A stretch of 64,000 nucleotides of DNA. Origin: Pseudobacter ginsenosidimutans. GTDB lineage: Bacteria; Bacteroidota; Bacteroidia; Chitinophagales; Chitinophagaceae. The notes below the pieces were generated by a model. The model was not told where the DNA came from, did no database searches, and saw nothing but the letters and a program-made list of their open reading frames with translations. This document shows, one piece after another, positions 54,932 through 63,607 of this stretch. The stretch spans positions 4,526,001 to 4,590,000 of the forward strand of contig NZ_CP042431.1 of NCBI RefSeq assembly GCF_007970185.1, written 5' to 3'. Every line of letters starts with the position of its first letter. The first letter of the stretch is position 1. The position numbers were made by a program, and so were the translations under genes.

Positions 54932-55777
54932 TTAAGCAGGAATACCCACGAGCTCTTCTGTAGCCAGTCTTAAAAAATTAGGGAGTACATGCGCATAAGT
55001 GTACCTGATCTTGTCGGGATCATTGAGTTGCTCGATCATGGAGCTCCATTTGGCTTCGCCATGATTGCTGATCACGGTTCGTTTCTTGTCTTCCCGCAAC
55101 AGGTACATCGTCATTCCGGCGGCATCGGCTTCCGGGTGGAACTGTGTACCCACCATGTATTCATTGAAGCGCAGGGCCATGATGGCGCGTTCCAGCGGAA
55201 CATGGGGCCTTTCTTTTTCGATGGCAAGGATGGCGCCGCCGAGCTGGCGGATGCGCTGGTGATCAGGCTGGATCACCTGGAAATCACGACTGTCCACTGC
55301 ATAAAAAGGATCCTGCAGATCCGCGAAGAGCGGCTCTGTATGTCCTTTATCCAGCATATGTACGGGAAATACGCCGAAGGCGGTGCTTTTTCTTCTTTTT
55401 ACTTCTGCCACTTTGAAATAGCGGCAGGCCAGCTGGAAAGAATGGCAAATGAAGAGTACATGTTTTTTCACCGGATGGCCGGGATGTTGATTGTACTCCT
55501 GTACGGTATTGATCCAGTTGAAATATTTGTTTTCCCATTCACTGCCTTCGCTGTCAACAGGTGAACCGGGGCCGCCACTGGAAATATAGAGGTCGTAACT
55601 GAGATCGGGAAGTTGCTGCAGCTTGCGCACTTCAAATTCGTCCCATACCATCTCCAGCTGATGTGCGATGCCGTACTGCTGCAGGATCTCGCGGATACAA
55701 CGCATACCCTCGTTAGCCTGACCTTCATAAAGATCGAGGATGGCTATGCGGATTTGTTTGTGATCGCTCCTGTACAT
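54932..55777 (-). CDS. Class I glutamine amidotransferase-like protein
   Basis: 281 residues. The GATase1 triad is visible: Cys111 in LFICHSFQLAC, and His214 and Glu216 in GTQFHPEAD; the oxyanion-loop SSGGPGSPVD is at ~67-75. It would release ammonia from glutamine or cleave a gamma-glutamyl bond (related folds do both). No synthetase domain is fused. The upstream gene of a pair with the ATP-grasp-like protein, whose substrate may receive the ammonia. Confidence 0.85.
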   Translation of the reverse strand: MYRSDHKQIRIAILDLYEGQANEGMRCIREILQQYGIAHQLEMVWDEFEVRKLQQLPDLSYDLYISSGGPGSPVDSEGSEWENKYFNWINTVQEYNQHPGHPVKKHVLFICHSFQLACRYFKVAEVKRRKSTAFGVFPVHMLDKGHTEPLFADLQDPFYAVDSRDFQVIQPDHQRIRQLGGAILAIEKERPHVPLERAIMALRFNEYMVGTQFHPEADAAGMTMYLLREDKKRTVISNHGEAKWSSMIEQLNDPDKIRYTYAHVLPNFLRLATEELVGIPA

Positions 55778-55881
55778 GGCTGCAAACTTACATTTTTTTG
55801 GTGGTCGTATGAACCCGCTATGGGCACCGGGAATAACCGGAACAGCCAGCGCGGGCGATGCAGGTGTTTATCAATAACAAA

Positions 55882-55919
55882 GCAGGTCCGGGATTGTTGT
55901 TGGAACGTTCCCGGCCTGC
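55882..55919 (-). terminator. Stem-loop after the SGNH hydrolase gene
   Basis: GCAGG-T-CCGGGA (55882-55893) pairs with TCCCGG-CCTGC (55909-55919) with one bulge and a 15-nt loop. It lies 19 bp past the stop of the minus-strand hydrolase gene. Confidence 0.5.
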
Positions 55920-55937
55920 CTGTTAAGTAATTGGGAA

Positions 55938-56606
55938 TTATTTAATTAAGTGCTTATACATTTCTTCCGCCACCAGTTTGTTACCGGCGTCGTTGAGATG
56001 GACCCTGTCAGTGGTGAGAATACCTTTTTCCTGGTTGTCTTTATTATTAACGAGATTATAATCCAGGAATGCTTTTCTCAGATCGATGAGCTCGCAGTTA
56101 TTGCCTGCTGCGATATTACGGATGATGGTTGCATATTTATTGAGGTCCCCATCCAGTTCATTACTGTAATCTGTTTTCTCGCCGATTGCAGCTGGCGTGC
56201 AGAGCAGCACTTTGATATTTTTCGCTTTCAGTTTTTTGATGATGGCATTGTAGAAGCGTTCGAATTTGTCGGCATCCGTTCCGGTACCGGAGCTGCGTTT
56301 GTGCCATACGTCATTCACGCCCACCCAGATCACAACGATGGAGGGATCTTTGGCCAGTACATCGTCTTCGAGGCGAAGGTAGAGATCGTATACTTTATTG
56401 CCGCCAATGCCGGCGCCGATGAGATCGTATTTATTCTCCAGGCCTTTCGCTTTCACCATATCCTTCAGCACAGTGATATAGCCTTTGGGATTCACGCCTG
56501 CCTGGGTAATACTATCGCCAAAGAAGACGATCTTCTCTGGTTTCTGAAAAGTGGTAAAGGATGCCAAAATGATCAGTAAGCTTAGTGAAGAAAGCAATTT
56601 TTTCAT
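55938..56606 (-). CDS. SGNH/GDSL-family hydrolase, exported
   Basis: 222 residues with a signal peptide (~1-20). The catalytic blocks are FFGDSITQAG (nucleophile Ser32), GAGIGGNKV, WVGVNDVW (Asn of GxND) and TTDRVHLND (Asp and His). A broad esterase/lipase family acting on acyl groups of lipids or sugars; substrate not predictable. Single gene with its own terminator. Confidence 0.92.
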   Translation of the reverse strand: MKKLLSSLSLLIILASFTTFQKPEKIVFFGDSITQAGVNPKGYITVLKDMVKAKGLENKYDLIGAGIGGNKVYDLYLRLEDDVLAKDPSIVVIWVGVNDVWHKRSSGTGTDADKFERFYNAIIKKLKAKNIKVLLCTPAAIGEKTDYSNELDGDLNKYATIIRNIAAGNNCELIDLRKAFLDYNLVNNKDNQEKGILTTDRVHLNDAGNKLVAEEMYKHLIK

Positions 56607-56775
56607 ACGCGGGTTAATATGTATTGATCAAATCTAATGGTTTTTCCAGTTTTGCGAAAACTCAGTTTCGGTAGCCTCCAGCGCCAGGCCGGATATTAAT
56701 TTTCCGTTTTCGCAGCCACTAAATTCCCGGTGCATGCAAATATTTTGAATATTTGACAATCGAAATGCCGGAAAC

Positions 56776-58062
56776 ATGGGAAAATTCTCTAAAGTAATTT
56801 GCTGGTCCATCTTGCTGCTGTTTGCAGGAAGCCCTCTCCTGGCGCAGCAGAGACCCAAACAGAATACAGAACAGCAAACGGTGCCCGGCCGCCAGAACAG
56901 TCCTGCCCAATACAACAAGCCCTATGTGATCCTGATATCGGCTGATGGTTTCCGTTACAACTACATGCAAAAGTTCAATGCGGTGAACCTGCAAAGGCTG
57001 AGCAGTGGCGGTGTTCGCGCCAAATCCATGATCCCGGCCTTTCCATCGCTCACTTTTCCCAATCATTATACCCTGGCAACGGGTATGTATCCTGCGCATC
57101 ATGGACTGGTGGACAATACCTTCTTCGATCCTTCTCTTCGTCGCCGCTATTCCATCGGCAATATCAAAGAAGTAACAGACAGCATCTGGTATGGCGGTGA
57201 GCCACTCTGGGTGCTGGCCGAAAAACAGCAGCTGCTTTCAGCGAGTTTCTACTGGGTAGGTTCCGAAGCGCCGGTACAGGGTATCCGTCCCAGTTACTGG
57301 TATCATTACGGAATGGAGATCGCGATGCCTGAGCGCCTCGCTGCTGTCAGGGACTGGTTGTTGCTGCCCGACGAAAAACGCCCTCACCTGATCACTTTCT
57401 ATTTTCCCGAAGTGGACCACGAAGCGCATGAGCATGGTCCTGATGCGCCGGAGACCGCTGCCGCCGTTCAGCTCATCGATCAAACGATCGGTCAGCTGCA
57501 GGCTATCATCGATTCCTCAAAACTTCCCGTGAATGTGATCTTCGTTTCCGATCACGGCATGAGCACTGTAGATACCGTTAACACCCTGCAGCCGCCTGCT
57601 GCGGATACCTCCAAATTCTGGATCACAGTCGGCGACATGACCATCCATCTCTATTCCAAAAGCAAGAACCCCCAGGAAATCCAATCTCAGTACGAACAAC
57701 TGAAAGCGGCTGCGAACGGCTATGATGTCTATCTCACTTCTTCCACACCGCGCCGTTGGAAATACAATTCCCAAAACGACCGCTATGGCCGCATCGGTGA
57801 TATCCTGATCGTTCCGCGCTATCCCAGGATCTTCTCCTGGGGCAATCGCCGGCCGATTCCCGGCCGTCACGGTTATGATCCCTACCGTCATAAGGAAATG
57901 CATGCCAGTTTCTACGCCTGGGGTCCGCAGATCCGGTCAGGCAGGACCATCAGCACCTTCCAAAACGTTCATGTATATGCGCTGATAACAAATCTCCTTG
58001 GCCTTAAAATCACAACGCCAACAGATAGCCGAAATGCCCTTTCACGCAAAGTTCTCCAGTAA
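56776..58062 (+). CDS. Nucleotide pyrophosphatase/phosphodiesterase-like protein (alkaline phosphatase superfamily)
   Basis: 428 residues. Signal peptide (ends LLAQ, ~24). Metal site Asp57 in ISADGFR, nucleophile Thr93 in FPSLTFPNHYTLATGMYPAHHG, then FPEVDHEAHEHGP and VSDHGMS with further metal ligands and RHGYDP near the end. This is the NPP subfamily, which cleaves phosphodiester or pyrophosphate bonds in nucleotides or lipids. Periplasmic or exported. Repeat element B starts 20 bp after its stop. Confidence 0.92.
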   Translation: MGKFSKVICWSILLLFAGSPLLAQQRPKQNTEQQTVPGRQNSPAQYNKPYVILISADGFRYNYMQKFNAVNLQRLSSGGVRAKSMIPAFPSLTFPNHYTLATGMYPAHHGLVDNTFFDPSLRRRYSIGNIKEVTDSIWYGGEPLWVLAEKQQLLSASFYWVGSEAPVQGIRPSYWYHYGMEIAMPERLAAVRDWLLLPDEKRPHLITFYFPEVDHEAHEHGPDAPETAAAVQLIDQTIGQLQAIIDSSKLPVNVIFVSDHGMSTVDTVNTLQPPAADTSKFWITVGDMTIHLYSKSKNPQEIQSQYEQLKAAANGYDVYLTSSTPRRWKYNSQNDRYGRIGDILIVPRYPRIFSWGNRRPIPGRHGYDPYRHKEMHASFYAWGPQIRSGRTISTFQNVHVYALITNLLGLKITTPTDSRNALSRKVLQ

Positions 58063-58082
58063 GCCCTGGGGCGCACCGGGAT

Positions 58083-58247
58083 ATGGTCTTTTGAGGCGCA
58101 ACGGGAGATGGTCTTTTGCAGCTGTAAAATATACCGCCGCGGGAGAATATTATTTGAGCTTTGGTGGGGGAGGAAAGGGCTGTGATATTACTATTGGTCT
58201 TCTTCGCTTATATTTTGAAGGCCTCAAAAGACCATCTCCCGTTGCGC
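58083..58247 (+). repeat. Intergenic repeat element B with inverted-repeat ends
   Basis: A perfect 23-bp inverted repeat joins 58096-58118 and 58225-58247 (106 bp apart). The left arm is also partly duplicated: ATGGTCTTTTGAGGC (58083-58097) can pair with 58221-58235. The core has CGGGAGAATAT (58140-58150) and CTTCGCTTA (58202-58210), 71 bp from first to last base, and AAGGCC before the right arm. Confidence 0.7.
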
Positions 58248-58303
58248 ATGTCCCGGCATGTGCAGCACTTCAGGACTGATTATTCAATAACCTTTACGCT
58301 TCA

Positions 58304-58438
58304 ATGATTTTGCCTTGTATGGTTGATGAAAGGCTAACAGCCGGCCGTGAAGATTTGAAATCCGCCTCTTCTGATGAAGATATTTGGAATGAATATTTGA
58401 ATATCAGAGACCCCTGGCCTGAGTTTCCTAATCAATGA
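58304..58438 (+). CDS. Possible 44-residue small ORF
   Basis: ATG 58304 to TGA 58436-58438 (a second ATG at 58319). The peptide contains DERLTAGREDLKSASSDED and ends DPWPEFPNQ; the composition is protein-like and acidic, but no family is recognised and no ribosome site stands out. It lies between repeat elements B and C. It may be a remnant of a longer gene. Confidence 0.22.
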   Translation: MILPCMVDERLTAGREDLKSASSDEDIWNEYLNIRDPWPEFPNQ

Positions 58439-58527
58439 TGCACCCGTTACCCCCATCCCTTCCCCCTTTGCAGAGAATGTGCGGAGCCTTATCAGGGAGA
58501 AACAGGTGATGCACTCACAACGACACT

Positions 58528-58680
58528 GGCGGTGAGGGTGTATGAAAAATCGGCCTCGAAATATAAGCGAAGCAGTTCATGAGTATTTCCTCCGCCCCAT
58601 CTTCCCCCACCAAAGTTCAAATAATATTCTCCCGCGGCGGTTCATTTCGCCAGCCGTATTTTTCATACCCCGAATCCGCC
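58528..58680 (-). repeat. Intergenic repeat element C with inverted-repeat ends
   Basis: Ends GGCGG (58528-58532) and GTATGAAAAAT-CGGC (58540-58554) pair with GCCG (58653-58656), ATTTTTCATAC (58658-58668) and CCGCC (58676-58680). On the minus strand the core shows CGGGAGAATAT (58634-58624) and CTTCGCTTA (58572-58564), again 71 bp. It shares long stretches with element B, including about 22 bp around the first motif. It lies 15 bp past the amidohydrolase stop, same strand. Confidence 0.7.
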
Positions 58681-58695
58681 CCCAAAAATTCAAGC

Positions 58696-60324
58696 TTATC
58701 TTTCAAACACTTTTTCTCCATTCACATAAGTCTTCTGCACATTCACCTGCAACAACTCACCCTCTGCCGCTTTCATTATATCAGCATTCAGCAGCACAAA
58801 ATCTGCAACCTTCCCCTTCTCCAGACTGCCTTTTTCCTTTTCTTCAAAATTTGATTTAGCGGCCCAGATGGTCATGCCGCGGAGTGCAGCTTCTCTGCTG
58901 AGTGCATTTTCAATCTGGTAGCCATTGGCGGGCCAGCCTTTGGCATCTTTGCGGATGACGGCGGCAAAGAAGGTTTTGAAAGGGGAGATGTCTTCAACGG
59001 GGAAGTCGGTGCCGAGGGGGATCCAGCCGTTTTGTTTCAGGAGGTCGTTGAAGGCGTAGGCGCCGCGGACGCGGTCGGGGCCGAGGCGTTGTTCTGCCCA
59101 GTACATATCGCTGGTAGCGTGTGTGGGTTGTACGGAGGGGATGATGCTGTATTGGCCGAAGAGAGCGAAATCTGCCTTGTTCACTACCTGGGCGTGTTCG
59201 ATGCGCCAGCGGCGATCGTTGGGACCTTTGAGGTATTTCGCATAGGTGTTGAGGATAGTTCGGTTGCCGGAGTCGCCGATGGCGTGGGTGCACATCTGGA
59301 AATTTTTGTTGTAGAGGATATTGGCAACGGAGTCGAAATGCTCGGGGGCGCTGAGGAGGAATCCGCTCCAGTTGGGTTTGTCGGAGTAGGGTTTGAGCAG
59401 GCAGGCGCCGCGGGATCCGAGAGCGCCGTCGGCATACACTTTGAAGCCGTTGATATGGAGGCGATCGGTTTTGACGGAGCCTTTGGCGAAGAGGTAATCG
59501 AAATTGGCCTTGCCATCGCTGAGCATAACGTAGAGGCGCATTTTGAGCTCACCGCTTTTGTGAAGACGGTCCATCATTTCGGCTACCTGGTAGGGCAGGC
59601 CGCAATCGTCGATGGTGGTGAGGCCCATGGCGAAGCAACGCTGCTGTGCATCGAGCAGGCCCTGTTTTATTTGTTGGGCTGAAGGATCCGGAATGATGCG
59701 GCTTACGAGATCGATGGCATTATCTACCAGTATGCCCGTGAGCTTGCCGTTGCGGGCTTCCACAGTTCCGCCGGTGATGATGATGCCGGGTTTGAGATTG
59801 GCCATCTGCAGGGCTTTGTTGTTGGCGATGGCAGCATGACCATCGATCCTGGAAAGCAATACAGGACGGTCCGGGAATAAAGTGTTGAGTGCTTCATTGT
59901 CGGGGAATTCTTTCTCTTCCCAGTCGTTCTGGTCCCAGCCGCGGCCGATCAGCCAGCCATCGGGATGTGATTGGGAGAAGGAGCGAAGTGTATCGGTGAT
60001 GGCCTGCCAGCTATCCGTTCCCGTTAGATCGGCGGTTTGGAGGCCGAGGCCGTAACTATAGAAATGCGCATGTGCATCGATGAAGCCCGGGTAGATGAAT
60101 TGTCCTTTTGCATCCAGCGTTTCATTCGCTTCATATTTTTTCAGGAGGGCTTCATTGGAGCCTGTTTCCAGTATTTTACCGTCTTTGATGGCCATGGCTT
60201 CGGCAGTGCTGAAACTGCTGTCTACGGTGTAAATGATGGCATGATGCACCAGCAGGTCGATCTTTTCTTTGGAAGCGCTGCAGGTGACCAGCAGGAGGAG
60301 TGGCAAGGCGTAGATGATTCTCAT
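58696..60324 (-). CDS. Amidohydrolase (YtcJ-like), lipoprotein
   Basis: 542 residues. Lipobox LVTC (Cys15). The amidohydrolase-3 fold is indicated by the metal-binding HAH in PGFIDAHAHFYS (His85/His87), ADLTGTDSWQ, RDGHA-like IDGHAAIANNKAL, TIDDCGLPYQ, YADGALGSRGA, THAIGDSGNRTIL, RIEHAQVV and LGTDFPVE. Substrate unknown; the family hydrolyses C-N bonds of cyclic or linear amides. Its start is divergent from the alpha/beta hydrolase gene. Confidence 0.93.
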   Translation of the reverse strand: MRIIYALPLLLLVTCSASKEKIDLLVHHAIIYTVDSSFSTAEAMAIKDGKILETGSNEALLKKYEANETLDAKGQFIYPGFIDAHAHFYSYGLGLQTADLTGTDSWQAITDTLRSFSQSHPDGWLIGRGWDQNDWEEKEFPDNEALNTLFPDRPVLLSRIDGHAAIANNKALQMANLKPGIIITGGTVEARNGKLTGILVDNAIDLVSRIIPDPSAQQIKQGLLDAQQRCFAMGLTTIDDCGLPYQVAEMMDRLHKSGELKMRLYVMLSDGKANFDYLFAKGSVKTDRLHINGFKVYADGALGSRGACLLKPYSDKPNWSGFLLSAPEHFDSVANILYNKNFQMCTHAIGDSGNRTILNTYAKYLKGPNDRRWRIEHAQVVNKADFALFGQYSIIPSVQPTHATSDMYWAEQRLGPDRVRGAYAFNDLLKQNGWIPLGTDFPVEDISPFKTFFAAVIRKDAKGWPANGYQIENALSREAALRGMTIWAAKSNFEEKEKGSLEKGKVADFVLLNADIMKAAEGELLQVNVQKTYVNGEKVFER

Positions 60325-60425
60325 AATTGTCCGTTTGAAATGAATGCGTACCGGAAAGTAAGGATTTTTTGATTAGGCAGTATGCGGTGCGCCGCCGATT
60401 GAGTAAATTGGGTAAAACAACCTTT

Positions 60426-61451
60426 ATGAGAAAACTGCTTGCTGTTCTGCTGCTCGGCCTGGCCTGTACCGGCTTTACTGCCTGCATGAACGATCATACG
60501 GCTACCCCGCCGTGCAGCTACTTCAATACAGGCGATACAGGCGTGCTTACAGCGGGGATCCGCATGATCCCGGTGCAAACGCCAAAGGGAACTTTCAAGG
60601 TTTGGACCAAACGCTTCGGTAATAATCCGGCCATCAAAGTATTGCTGCTGCATGGCGGGCCGGCCATGACGCATGAGTACATGGAAGCGTTTGAAAGTTT
60701 CTTCCCCAAAGAGAATATCGAATTCTATGAATACGATCAGCTGGGTTCTTATTATTCCGATCAGCCAACGGACAGCAGCCTCTGGACCATCGACCGTTTT
60801 GTTGATGAAGTGGAGCAGGTACGGAGCGCTTTGAAACTGGACAGTTCCAATTTCTTCCTGCTCGGCAATTCCTGGGGTGGTCTCCTGGCCATGGAATATG
60901 CATTGAAATACCAGCAGCACCTGAAAGGGCTGATCATCTGCAATATGATGGCCAGTTGTGCTGATTACGATGAATACTCAAAAGAAGTGCTGGCGCAGCA
61001 ATTGCCCCGGCCTGTTTATGACACCATCCTGCAACTGGAAAAAGCGAATGATTATGGCAATCCCACTTACTCAAGATTGCTGATGCAATATTTCTATCCT
61101 GAACATATCTGCCGGCTGAAAGAATGGCCCGATCCGGTGAACCGCTCATTGAAGCATGTTAACGCTGCTGTATATACGCTGATGCAGGGGCCTTCCGAGT
61201 TCGGTATTTCGGGCCGCCTGGCAAACTGGGACAGGAAGAAAGACCTGCCCCTGATCACAGTACCCACACTCACTGTAGGCGCTACGCATGATACGATGGA
61301 CCCGGAGCATATGCGCTGGATGAGTACGCAGGTGAAACGCGGGCAATACCTGCATTGCCCCAATGGCAGTCATCTCAGCATGTGGGATGATCAGCAGGTG
61401 TTCATGAATGGCGTGATAAGATTCATCAAAGAAACATCAGGTGTCCGCTAA
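60426..61451 (+). CDS. Alpha/beta hydrolase, proline iminopeptidase-like lipoprotein
   Basis: 341 residues from ATG 60426. Lipobox FTAC (Cys19). The S33-peptidase pattern is clear: LLHGGPAMTHEY (oxyanion HGGP), YEYDQLGSYYSDQP, nucleophile Ser in LLGNSWGGLLAM, later Asp in VGATHDTMDP and His in PNGSHLSMWDD. It would remove N-terminal Pro or similar residues from peptides, at the membrane rather than in the cytosol. Its end overlaps the convergent YbdK-like gene by 15 bp. Confidence 0.88.
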   Translation: MRKLLAVLLLGLACTGFTACMNDHTATPPCSYFNTGDTGVLTAGIRMIPVQTPKGTFKVWTKRFGNNPAIKVLLLHGGPAMTHEYMEAFESFFPKENIEFYEYDQLGSYYSDQPTDSSLWTIDRFVDEVEQVRSALKLDSSNFFLLGNSWGGLLAMEYALKYQQHLKGLIICNMMASCADYDEYSKEVLAQQLPRPVYDTILQLEKANDYGNPTYSRLLMQYFYPEHICRLKEWPDPVNRSLKHVNAAVYTLMQGPSEFGISGRLANWDRKKDLPLITVPTLTVGATHDTMDPEHMRWMSTQVKRGQYLHCPNGSHLSMWDDQQVFMNGVIRFIKETSGVR

Positions 61452-62549
61452 GAACTGCGAGTGGATATAATCCACTACACTCACCAGGTTCTTCGATTGT
61501 TCATATACGGCGAGCTGACGATCAGCTCCGGTACCGTGTTCCATGATCTTGCTCACGTAATTCACCGCATGGCGGCTGCCGAGCGGATCAACCACATCAT
61601 CGATGAAGTCCAGCAGTTCATTGATCAGCACACGCGTGTTCACTTCTTCTTCTTTTCCGAAGTCGATCAGGCGTCCATCCAGTCCATAGCGGCTGGCGCG
61701 CCATTTGTTTTCGTTGATGAGAGAGCGGCTGTATTGAATGAAATTGAGGTTCTGTGTTCTGAGTTTGTAGATCTTGGCGCAGACTCCCTGGAATAAAGCG
61801 GCGATGGCGATGGTATCGGAAACGGTCATGGGCACATCGCAGATGCGGAATTCCACGGTATTGAAGAAAGGATGCACGCGGAGGTCCCACCAGATCTTCT
61901 TGGCATTATCGATACAATTGGTCTTTACCAGCAGCTTGATATAATTATCGTAATCCTCGATGGTGTCAAAGGTTTCGGGGATACCTGTACGTGGGAATTT
62001 GTCGAATACCCTGGTGCGGAAACTCTTGTAACCTGTTTGCCTTCCTTCCCAGAAAGGTGAGTTCACGCTGAGTGCATAAATATGCGGCAGGAAATAGCGG
62101 GTGGAATTGGCGATATGATTGGCCATTTCGCGGCTCTCCATGCCAACATGCACATGCAGCCCGAATATGAGGTTGCTGCGTGCAGCTTCCTGTAGTTCAT
62201 TCACAAGCTCACTGTAACGGACATGATCTGTGATGAGCTGGCTTTCCCAATGACTGAAGGGATGCGTTCCTGCGGCGCCGATATGATAACCGAGGTCACC
62301 GGCAATACCGGCAATGGTGTTACGCAATTGGGCTACATCTTTATAGGCTTCATCCACGTTGGCGCAGATATCGGTCCCTACTTCTACTACGGCCTGGTGC
62401 ATCTCGGCTTTCACCTTGTCTTTGATCACCTTCTGACCTTCTGTTACGATCTTCTGCTCATGGCTCTTCAATTCGCGCGTAACAGGGTCGATGACCATGT
62501 ACTCTTCTTCGATGCCAAGGGTAAACTGGTTGTATGAAATATTTGACAT
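61437..62549 (-). CDS. Carboxylate-amine ligase, YbdK/GCS2 family
   Basis: 370 residues. The GCS2 hallmarks are FTLGIEEEYMVIDP at the start, GTHPFSHWESQ, IFGLHVHVGMESREMANHI and FFNTVEFRICDVPMTV. The family joins an amino acid to a carboxylate with ATP, as glutamate-cysteine ligase does; the natural substrate of YbdK-type enzymes is often unknown. It lies 4 bp after the ATP-grasp gene, the same operon. Confidence 0.93.
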   Translation of the reverse strand: MSNISYNQFTLGIEEEYMVIDPVTRELKSHEQKIVTEGQKVIKDKVKAEMHQAVVEVGTDICANVDEAYKDVAQLRNTIAGIAGDLGYHIGAAGTHPFSHWESQLITDHVRYSELVNELQEAARSNLIFGLHVHVGMESREMANHIANSTRYFLPHIYALSVNSPFWEGRQTGYKSFRTRVFDKFPRTGIPETFDTIEDYDNYIKLLVKTNCIDNAKKIWWDLRVHPFFNTVEFRICDVPMTVSDTIAIAALFQGVCAKIYKLRTQNLNFIQYSRSLINENKWRASRYGLDGRLIDFGKEEEVNTRVLINELLDFIDDVVDPLGSRHAVNYVSKIMEHGTGADRQLAVYEQSKNLVSVVDYIHSQFLADT

Positions 62550-62553
62550 GTGG

Positions 62554-63510
62554 CTAATGTGATAATAACTGTTTCGTTACACTTCTTTTCAGGTATTCCC
62601 CCCAGGTGAGATTGTCCCTGTGTGGCTGATGTGCCAATGCTCTTTCGATGGCATAGGTGGCGGCTGTTTCCACTACCCAGTTGAAATTTTCTTCTCCTAC
62701 ACTCGGAAGGTCTGCGTCCGGTGCGGGATTGCAGAAGTCGATCGCATAGGGGATACCGTCTCTCACAGCCAGTTCAACGGTATTGAAATCATATCCGAGG
62801 AATTGATTGAGGCGAAGCACGATGTCTTCCATCAGTTGTAAACGTTCTGCTGAAGGAGTAAAGTTATGAGTATATCTTAAATGATGCGGATTTCTTGGTT
62901 CATATCCCATGATGCGAACATATTTTCCTCCGATGCAATAACAACGGTAATACTCTTCGAAAATTATCTCTTCCTGCAACAGCATCACCAGTTGCCCGGT
63001 TTCTTTGTGCTTCTGGAAGAAATCATCCATGTCGTGCAATTTGTATACGTTCTTCCAGCCGCCGCCTGCAAAGGGTTTCATGTAAGCGGGAAAGCCCACA
63101 TAATCAAAGATGCCTTTCCAGTCCATCGGGTAGACGAGGTTGCTGAAACTTTCATTGCTGGTATCCGGAGGCAGCTCATGGGAGGGGAGGATCACTGTTT
63201 TGGGAACAGGCACTCCGATTTTCACTGCAAGACAATTATTGAAGAATTTTTCATCGGCGCTCCACCAGAAAGGATTGTTGATTACGGCTGTGCCGCAGAT
63301 GGCGGCATTCTTGAGAAAGGCGCGGTAGAAAGGAACATCCTGCGAGATACGGTCCACAATCACCGTGTATTCATCGGCGGCACCCTGAACCACTTTATCT
63401 ATCAGCACTGGTTCGGCCATGATACCATCCACCTGCCGTTTGTTCACCTCCTCGATAAAAGCCATGGGGAATGATCTTTCTTTACCGAAAAGTATCCCGA
63501 TCTTTTTCAT
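62554..63510 (-). CDS. ATP-grasp-fold ligase (RimK-like)
   Basis: 318 residues, no signal peptide. Preceding domain ~1-100 (KKIGILFGKERSFPMAFIEE), then the ATP-grasp core: YMKPFAGGGWKNVYKL, LVMLLQEEIIFEEYYRCYCI, VELAVRDGIPYAIDFCNPAP (metal-binding Asp/Asn). It should link a carboxylate to an amine. First gene of the operon with the YbdK-like ligase; divergent from the esterase gene. Confidence 0.85.
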   Translation of the reverse strand: MKKIGILFGKERSFPMAFIEEVNKRQVDGIMAEPVLIDKVVQGAADEYTVIVDRISQDVPFYRAFLKNAAICGTAVINNPFWWSADEKFFNNCLAVKIGVPVPKTVILPSHELPPDTSNESFSNLVYPMDWKGIFDYVGFPAYMKPFAGGGWKNVYKLHDMDDFFQKHKETGQLVMLLQEEIIFEEYYRCYCIGGKYVRIMGYEPRNPHHLRYTHNFTPSAERLQLMEDIVLRLNQFLGYDFNTVELAVRDGIPYAIDFCNPAPDADLPSVGEENFNWVVETAATYAIERALAHQPHRDNLTWGEYLKRSVTKQLLSH

Positions 63511-63550
63511 AAGCGCTGGGTTTAAAAAATGAAAAGGGCAGAGTGGTAAC

Positions 63551-63582
63551 CAAATTTATCGGAACCGGGGCATAAAAACAAA
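63551..63582 (-). promoter_or_regulatory. Promoter of the ATP-grasp/YbdK operon
   Basis: On the minus strand TTTG (63582-63579), a 20-bp spacer and TAAATTTG (63558-63551) match the Bacteroidota -33/-7 promoter. The start codon at 63510 is 40 bp downstream. Confidence 0.6.
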
Positions 63583-63592
63583 TCGGAATGCC

Positions 63593-63600
63593 TATTTTTG
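63593..63600 (+). promoter_or_regulatory. Possible -7 box TATTTTTG of the esterase gene
   Basis: Matches TAnnTTTG and ends 7 bp before ATG 63608; no good -33 element seen. Confidence 0.35.
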
Positions 63601-63607
63601 ACGCGTT

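Noticed and set aside
58083-58680. Elements B and C as the two ends of one transposon
   Set aside because: They are inverted copies enclosing 280 bp, but each has its own complete core and its own matched pair of arms, and no transposase gene is present; two separate copies fit better.
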